Origin: Sipunculus nudus
Taxonomy: Eukaryota > Annelida > Sipuncula > Golfingiida > Sipunculidae
Length of the DNA: 64,000 nt
Assembly (NCBI GenBank): GCA_026874595.1
Contig: CM049315.1
Coordinates: 38,334,164-38,398,163, forward strand
Reading direction: 5' to 3'
Part shown: piece by piece, positions 56,856 to 64,000 of the stretch
Layout of the letters: every line of letters starts with the position of its first letter
How positions within the stretch are numbered: the first letter of the stretch is position 1
The notes under the pieces: model-generated
Databases searched by the model: none
What the model saw: the letters and a program-made list of their open reading frames with translations, nothing else
What the model was told of the DNA's origin: nothing
Translations under genes and position numbers: made by a program

Positions 56856-59800
56856 GTAAGATTTTGTGTATATGTCATGTCCACATAAATATTCTTCTCT
56901 TACTGGCAACATAATGACAGCTTCAAAATCAACCATGAATAAATTTAATTATCTTAATTAGACATTCCTTCTCTGTGAATATGGCTAAGTTTGTCCAGCG
57001 TTCGAGACAAAGTTCAAATAAAAAACACTTTTTCACATAGCAGGCAACAAATAAATCGAATTTAGTGAACAAATGCAAGCACATATTGACCGTGATAATC
57101 GAAATATGATATGTTGCGAAAATTATCTTATTTTTAATTTGATAGTTTAGATGCTCGAAAAAAAAGTCGATCCCTACTATTTGAAATGTTGCAATGGAAA
57201 GTGGCAATGGGCAGTGTGAAATAATTATCTACCCGATGGAAATGATAGAATTATATCAAATGTATTAAACTCTGTTCAAACGGACCGTATATCTATTCCG
57301 CCATGCATATTAATAATTAAAGAACAACTTCCAAAACAATAGTATCGCATCGGGAGAACTAAGGAAAAATACCATTTCGGCGATTGAATTATTAGCCTGC
57401 AACCTAAGGAAGGGAAGGGAGGTCATACAGAAAGAAATATGTAATACATTATCTTTTTTTATATAGCACAGCAAATTAACCCTGAAGAGAATATAAGAAC
57501 TTTTATGAAATATCAAGTTCAGGTTAAATGTACATGATGTCGAATTTTCATCATTTTGTACAACGTTCACTGATTGAAACTTTTTTTTCGAGTAGCCCAT
57601 TTATGATTTTCGCAAAATTATTGCTACAATTTGTCAGTTACATACATGTCTTGTTCATTAGTAGGGCTATTGCAGGTAGAAAAAGTGGTGTAATTTTATT
57701 GGTTTTGTTCAACTCTCCAAAATGAAGCTGTTGGTCTAGATTGGGTAAATATAACCTGTAACGGTCTTTATCATTTATAATGCTTCAAGAAATTATCCAA
57801 CATATAACAGCTGGAACTCAGCTTATGCTGGATGGCATTTAGTGAAGTTTAAAAACCAGATGGATTCATTTATATTAAAAATAATTTTTTCTAACCCGGT
57901 TGATTACAAAATCTACCTCGATGCCGATGCCGACAACGACAGGGGGTACGGTATAAGCTCTCCTGAATTTCGTCCAGGCCAGCTAAAAATGAAGTTAGTT
58001 GACTACAACAAAAATTAATAATTAAACCAGATTGTGTCACTTGTTTTATATCCTGACATTACCTGATAGTTTTAAAAAAAGGCTCGGCTAGACGATTATT
58101 TGTGGTGAACTACAAATTATATTTTAAAAAGAATAGAAAAGATCCTTTATATTTACATTAATGTTGTCCTATCGGACTTTGACATTTAACAAAATGTCAT
58201 CACAATGTTAAACCATTAAAAAAACATTCCTGGTCCTTTTACATGATGGAAAATTGAAAAAGTTTCTTACTTCCGGGATTCAGATCTGCAGATTTTCAAT
58301 ACAATATGGCCAGAAAAAAGTGTACGTCTATGTGTATTTAAGTAAATGTATTTAAGGTTATTATGTAAGAATTTCAATATGCCACAGGAGATCGGTGACT
58401 TAGTTATTTTAATGCAGGTTCTAGTAGGAAATATAGCCAGATCATTTTTTTATAAGTTATTGTACATTAAAATGATGTTTCATGTTTATATATATAAGCG
58501 TGAAATCGTTCGTTAGAAAACACGTGTTTCATTTGATGGTAATGTCAGTACTTTTTAATTCCGTCGGAGCCGTCTCAGTTTGGCGGTCTCTATAGCAACG
58601 AGTGTTTGTTGTACGTTTAAAAGGAATAGGACCTGGTTAGTTTAGTTTCAAAGGATTTTTTTCTCTGGAGGCGTATCCTTATTAGAATTCATATTGTAAT
58701 TGACGGTCGGCTTAATTAGGACTGATGAATGGCTAGAAAGCGATCGGAAGTTTTGAAATCAGCAAAGCGTATGTAAGTCGAGGCGTACCTGAGAGGTAAA
58801 GCCTGGCGATATCTGCAGCAGTCCGGGGGCAAGTCTGCATGTGTCACAGTGGAGACAGCTTAGAGGGGATGTCTAGAAGTTTAGATAGTCTGTGTCTGGG
58901 GAAGGCCACACTGATTTCTCAGCAAAGGACTTCAGAGCTATAATCGCATTTTTTGCCGACGGACTGGTAAATCTGACGATTTATTACCTGTATTAAGTGA
59001 TTCCAGGAATAGACCAAGGACTTTATTTAAACGCTTAACTGTGGAGGTACTTAATATTTCTTTTAAGAGGTGTATTCGGCGGGTACCTAGAACTTGATGA
59101 TCCAATGAGACATCACCTGTATAAATAGATTGATTCAACGCCAAGAAAGAATAATCTGGGCGATGTGCGTGAACTTTGTCAAAGGGGATACTCAAGCGAG
59201 AGATTGCGAATTATGGGAGCTCCGTTAATCTTAAGTACTAAATATACTGTATACACAACCCGACACACTCAGTAAGGCGAACAGTGTTACCTCCCGGAGT
59301 CGCGTTTACACGGTATTTATGTGATAAGACACAGAGTAAACAAGGAACTATGTCAAGTACTGTCATTAACCGACTCAGTGTTTATTTCTGGGTTATCATC
59401 CGTGTTTGTGCATGTAGAGCGCCTCTTCCGAGAATGGAAGAAGCTTCTTTCTTTAATATATATTGATTTGTTTTGTTAATGTACGTTTTTATGAATGTAC
59501 GTATGCAGGAGTTTAGCCAGTTTGGTTTGATAAATAAAAACGTTGAACGTTCACATCTTAACCGGTGTGACAACATAGACCAGCATAAATGTATAGCTTT
59601 TAAAGTGGATGACGTCAGGAAGTAAATAAGGTACCTTGACAGGCCTAAGTACACTTATAACTGTACTAATAGTTAAAGACAGATACCAAATAGATAGGAT
59701 ATATTATATATGACACAGATAAATCAATGTTGGTTGTTTCTGATCTTTAGCATTTCACCCTTCACCGTTATTGATTTAATTCGTCAGGGTTTTGATAAAG

Positions 59801-59931
59801 TGATCAATTAAAAACCAAAAAGTGTATTCTACTTAACAACTGGCTGAAGCAGGAGCAAAAAGTTGTAACATTTCCCATGACGCCAAAAGTTCAGTCACAT
59901 ACAGCCATGGATTGCTTTTATTCATTTCTAG
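56856..59931. other. Probable intron within a CTLD; a GC-richer block inside
   Basis: A GC-richer block at about 58480-59650 looks like old transposon or LTR material, but no protein supports this. Open frames at 58938-59195 (minus) and 59382-59654 (minus) have no domain. Confidence 0.45.
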
Positions 59932-60140
59932 GCATGTGGATATGGCCAGGCAACTCAGCCTTGACACTCGAATGTTTTACGGATATCGGCAAACATTTCG
60001 GACGTTTGAAGTTCGCCAATGGCGAATGTGAATGGGAAGCTAGAGACGCAACAGAGAAGAATAAATTCGCATGCGAGAAACCACAAAGTAATGAATTTGG
60101 CATAGACAAGTTAATGACTGATTATACTATAAAAAAATAA
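59932..60140 (+). CDS. C-type lectin domain, second-half exon, possibly the last
   Basis: After an acceptor (TTCATTTCTAG) the phase-1 frame encodes MWIWPGNS, LECFTDIGKHF, ANGECEWEARD and KFACEKPQ. It then either runs on through SNEFGIDKLMTDYTIKK to a TAA at 60138-60140, or leaves at a donor (GTAATG) at 60088, which is phase 1 like the sister exons (59932-60087, 156 nt). Reading on makes it a terminal exon; an AATAAA near 60475 could serve polyadenylation. Splicing would link it to the first-half exon at 61306. The Cys and Trp pattern matches the exons at 2170 and 51696, and the WND motif is again missing. Confidence 0.88.
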
Positions 60141-61305
60141 CAGGATTACTACCTCTTTTGCAATTACTATTACTACTGCAAGTAATTATAACAATGACCA
60201 TACAACTACCCCTAATAATACTTTAAATGTTTTTCTAATGAATGATTATAATAACAACTTTCAGCTTGATGTATTTGGTTATTCAATTTTATATTGGTTA
60301 TCAAATATCTCTGCACTGGATTCAGTTATATCTTCAAAAGGAGCTGGTATGTGTATGGAGGTTTCATTCACTCCAACAAAGTTGACCGATATTCGGCGAG
60401 CAAAACATTATTTTCCATCTTATAGTATTTCCCCCTTTAGTGCTGATGCTTTTTTTTCATAATGTCATACCACAAATAAAATAAGTATGAACTGTACAAA
60501 AATACTTTCCCTTCCTGATGAAAAAATACGTCTTTGAATAAATCCTATAATGAATCTGTTCAAATAAGTATGGAAGCAGTGATTGCTTATGTCTGCGTCA
60601 AATGTAGCGAGTGTTTACCATAGAATCGATTGGTTTATAAAGCTACAGCTGAAATACCTTTGTTGATTGATTTATGTTAGTTAAATTCATAATTTCCATC
60701 CATAAAGACAGGTAGTTACATATACATCTTTACCTTTGAAACCACTTTCAACTATGACTTCACCTGTAAACCGTAAATTGAATTTTAATCTTTTTTCGGC
60801 TCAACGATTTCGTTTTTACAAATACCCAATTTGTTAGCTGAGAAAACTTTTAATTATCATCTAAGTGATTTGTTAATTTAGGTTGAAGGGAAAAATGCTT
60901 AAGCTGATTCTCTGGAAATTGTCCGAGTATCTCAAGAACAGTCGTGGCTTTCAGCACGAAAGGTCAAAGGAAGGTCGACAATGTCTGATTTTGTAAACTT
61001 GTTGACACTCTCTGTGATTAAACTTATTTTTTTAGTTTTCATGCACAAGTCAGACAGCCATTCTTTGGCAAAGGTATTAACAGATGCATGGATTAAGTTG
61101 ATATTATTTTGTAAATTATCGTATTCCATGATCGCATGATTTGACCCTATGTGTATTTAAAAATTTACCCAATAATGTGTCTTTCACAAAGTCGTTTCAT
61201 TGTTACCTACTGTCCTGCACAATTTGTCAGAGCAAGCATAAGAATCCTAGGACTCGTATTATATAGTGTGATAACATGACAATTCTCGTTTTCATTCTCT
61301 TTTAG
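60141..61305. other. No exon recognised
   Basis: A 3' UTR of the previous exon or an intron, depending on the model. AATAAA lies near 60475. Confidence 0.5.
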
Positions 61306-61509
61306 ATGACTCGGGTGAATGTGATGGATCATGGGAGGAAAACGGAGCCAGCTGCTATCAGATATCTACCTCGGACTCTAGTTGGCATAATGCTACAGTA
61401 GAATGTGAAAGTAAAGGAGGATACCTTGTACAAATAGACAGCATGAAGGAGAATGAGTTCCTGAGCAGAGAGAGTACAGATCTTTGGATTGGTGTCAGAC
61501 GAATAGAAG
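61306..61509 (+). CDS. C-type lectin domain, first-half exon
   Basis: An acceptor (TTCTCTTTTAG) and a donor (GTAAAC) bound 204 nt in phase 1-1. The exon encodes DDSGECDGSWEENGASCYQ, SSWHNATVEC, GGYLVQIDSMKENEF and the end TDLWIGVRRIEG. All N-terminal CTLD landmarks are intact. There are possible N-glycosylation sites (HNAT). I found no intact second-half exon between here and the end of the window, so it lies to the right or has been lost. Confidence 0.92.
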
Positions 61510-63044
61510 GTAAACACATTCTCTTATCTACTGTTCCAGAACATTACGGTGATCAAAAAGAGAATATGTACCGAGGTAGATAAAGATTATATTGGTACTA
61601 TATTATATGCTTTCCTATTGTTTTAAAAATGTCCCCCATAAATGTTGATGACTGTAATTTACTTTACTTATGAGGAATGACACTATTACCTTGCAAACCA
61701 AAGTTAAATACATCATGAAAAATTTTTTAGATAAATATAATTAATGAATTATCTGTTTGTACGAATGTTAATTGTTATTGTAGCAACATCCATTATATAA
61801 AGAAAACATTATTGAAATACACATTATAGACCCTGCAGTAGTCTCAAACGGTACATGATAAGAACATCTGTATGTATGTTTTATAAATTTTGTGCTCGTG
61901 TGAGAGCGAGATTTAGGTTGCAGCCTTGTCTATTTTTTACACGAATGTCACTATGATAGAAAACAGATTGTTAACATGTAGTTATGCAAGAGAACCTACA
62001 CTTCTTTGTCGAATACCAAATAAAACCTGGATGTAGTCAGGTGGACTTCTCATAAGAAACTCTTTTATTAAATTTCATTTGTACGACAACTTATTGTAAA
62101 CTATTATCAAATTTAACATTTATCACAGTAAATATAAAGGGATTAGATATAAACCCCTTAAGGGAAGATCAGCGTTCACTTGGCTTAGAAACTTTAAAGT
62201 CGCAAGAAATTGATAAAACACCGTCATGTGATAAAATGTGGAGACACAAATGGGCAGTTATATAATCTATATAAAAGGTCTAGTAGATATTTGGAGAATG
62301 AAAACGGGGACATACCAGGGTTTCGGTGGAGACAAAAATTCTCAACGGTACAGTGCCGGTTGATTATTTCTATCTATTTAGAGAACTTTGTTGCAAAGTG
62401 CAAGATAATTCGTGCAGCATTCATTTACCATTCTATAGTATACTTAACATATTTTAAAGTATACAATGTATACTTCTATACAATGTACAAAGTATGCAGT
62501 TTTAAAGCTAAAAGGTCAACCAATTAAGAAATATTAAGGAAATTGAAGCTTATCAGAGAAGTGTCCATACATCCTAAAAGAGTGGAGACGTGAACAGATA
62601 TTAGTATAATAATTCAATTCGTTCCAACATTGAAGGACGATCAATTACAATTCTATGAATGATCAATTTCACTAGCAGGCTGCATTTCCAACCTTGAAGC
62701 CAAACAAATCTCCGGGGAATAATGGGTTAAATGTAGAATTCTATAATATTTGGGGCAAAGATCGGTTACTTTATAGTAGACTATTTAATAAAGCTTACCG
62801 AAATCAAAAGATGTCTTCGACACATAAACAATATGTATTTACTCTGTAATAAAAATAGCAATTATAAAAACAATATGTATTTACTCTGTAATAAAAATAG
62901 CAATTATAAAATGTATTTAAAAATTGGAGACTAATATTTCTGCTATGCATAGATTATAAAATAACATCTTAAGCTGTTGCAATGAGTAAAACAAAGGTTT
63001 TACCCGCACTAATAGACCACAATCAACAAGGTTTTGTGCAAGGA

Positions 63045-63099
<55 letters not shown>

Positions 63100-63151
63100 T
63101 GAATAGATCTGCAGGTTTACTGCAAGCAACAACAAGAAATGCCATAGAGCA

Positions 63152-63190
<39 letters not shown>

Positions 63191-63284
63191 ACATCTGACT
63201 TATGATGTGTGCCAAGCGCTGATCCGTTGAGTGTACCATCAAAACTACACAATATCTACATTTCCACGTTGAACCAAAGACAAC
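61510..63284. other. Intron or intergenic; no second-half exon found
   Basis: Contains the tandem duplication at 62827 and two (TA)n tracts (about 63048-63096 and 63157-63186). The open frame at 62210-62527 has no domain. Confidence 0.5.
62827..62910. repeat. 42-bp perfect tandem duplication
   Basis: Two adjacent identical 42-bp copies, each starting AACAATATGTATTTACTC. This is a recent slippage or duplication event. Confidence 0.9.
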
Positions 63285-63381
63285 CCGGTCTGTCTTTTGG
63301 TAAAGGGTAACCTTTTCCCTTGGGCACCAGAAAGGGATAACTTTTATCTATTGACATGGATCGGTGCCCGGAGTCCGGAAG
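63285..63381 (+). pseudogene. Relic of a C-type lectin first-half exon
   Basis: The frame ending at a donor-like GTTAAA (63382) reads VCLLVKGNL, then ERDNFYLLTWIGARSPEG. This aligns with the end of the intact first-half exons (KRKESNLVSID, KENSF, TDLWIGARRPQG). The Cys of the helix, the NL segment, the acidic-N-F step and WIGAR are kept, but several residues in the middle are lost. No N-terminal half (W..A) or acceptor is visible upstream, and a long (TA)n tract precedes it. I infer a truncated, decaying copy that shows that further lectin units lie in this direction. Confidence 0.65.
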
Positions 63382-64000
63382 GTTAAACGTGAGGCAAAGG
63401 ACACAAATTAGAGATTTTTTGGAGGGGGGACTTCACGCGTACTCTCGTGTTTGTACTTTGAAACGCAACGTCCGTAACCTGTGCATGTTAGCATAGGTAG
63501 CGTTAAGGTGTTTGGACTTAGATTCAAGGCGTTCCTAAACTTTGTACGTTAGTCAGAATAGCGTTACGGTGTAGTACACAGTTACACAGGCGCTTAACCT
63601 GTACACGTTGGTAAAACCGGCGTTAGAGTTTAAAAGCAAATTTGAGCGATGAAGAGTGTATTCTTTGCTTGTAACAAGAGTTACCCTTATCTTTAAGTAG
63701 CGTTAGTCCACGGTACTCTGCAGGGTCGGGTGACCTTGCCACTACATTTTCATTGTCAAGAGAGTTGACCACTGAGGCTTTGATCCCCCTTGTTTTATAT
63801 CCCAGATTTAGCAGACGTTCGCACGGCATGTAATCGTGTAGTGCCGCTGACGAACGGATTTCATAGATTTTGAGGGTCCGTTTACCCTGTTAGCTCGGAG
63901 TTCGTGTCCGTCAGTTAGTCCGTGTTTAATCACGGATAGCATAGAGTGCAGTCGCGTTAATACTCAGGTCGAGCCGAGCGTTGTGTCATAACGTAGGTCG
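63382..64000. other. GC-richer sequence without a gene
   Basis: A short diverged tandem array is annotated separately. The rest resembles transposon or LTR composition, without a protein. Confidence 0.4.
63463..63635. repeat. Diverged tandem repeat, period about 60 bp, three units
   Basis: AACCTGTGCATGTTAG, AAACTTTGTACGTTAG and AACCTGTACACGTTGG recur at about 63476, 63537 and 63596, each followed by a TAGCGTTA- or GGCGTTAG-like block. Confidence 0.6.

Overview
The window is eukaryotic and animal. It has small exons with consensus GT/AG splice sites and phase-1 boundaries, AT-rich introns and intergenic DNA, many (TA)n microsatellites, and remnants of tRNA-derived SINEs, a Jockey-like LINE, a Ty3/Gypsy element and Harbinger- and pogo/Tigger-like DNA transposons. 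C-type lectin, sushi and mucin modules on an AT-rich, transposon-rich background suggest a marine invertebrate, most likely a lophotrochozoan such as a mollusc. The phylum is an inference. Almost none of the long six-frame ORFs are genes; the real coding signal is in short exons.

Layout. (1) 2.2-4.1 kb, + strand: the 3' end of a C-type lectin gene, made of the second half of a C-type lectin domain (CTLD) spliced to one large terminal exon coding for about 45 tandem copies of a nine-residue Thr-rich unit, a mucin-like tail. (2) 4.2-14 kb: a SINE, tandem repeats and a dead Gypsy pol fragment on the minus strand, with no supported host gene. (3) 14.4-20.1 kb: two decayed copies, head to head in sequence similarity but on opposite strands, of a small receptor-type gene with a Cys-rich module and a sushi (CCP) module. 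The + copy also has a signal-peptide-like exon and a transmembrane exon. (4) 21.8 kb and 31.7 kb, + strand: two signal-peptide exons ending in the same splice phase as the lectin exons. A Harbinger-type element, a second SINE and a LINE ORF1 lie between them. (5) 33.9-37 kb: a local repeat family, including a long inverted repeat whose central spacer carries a well-formed hammerhead ribozyme motif. (6) 39.6-63.4 kb, + strand: a series of CTLD half-exons, alternately first half (39.6, 56.6, 61.3 kb and a relic at 63.3 kb) and second half (51.7, 59.9 kb), separated by long repeat-rich introns.

How they fit together. Every CTLD half-exon and the signal-peptide exons at 21.8 and 31.7 kb have phase-1 boundaries, so any of them can be joined without a frameshift. 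The 31.7 kb signal-peptide exon and the later CTLD exons could form one secreted multi-CTLD protein, or several single-domain lectin genes in tandem; sequence alone does not decide. The family keeps the CTLD fold residues (W..A...C, W.G.R and the final FLCEK-type end) but lacks the usual EPN/QPD and WND sugar-binding motifs. I read the window as part of an expanding and decaying immune-type lectin/sushi cluster. RNA or cDNA evidence would be needed to fix gene boundaries.
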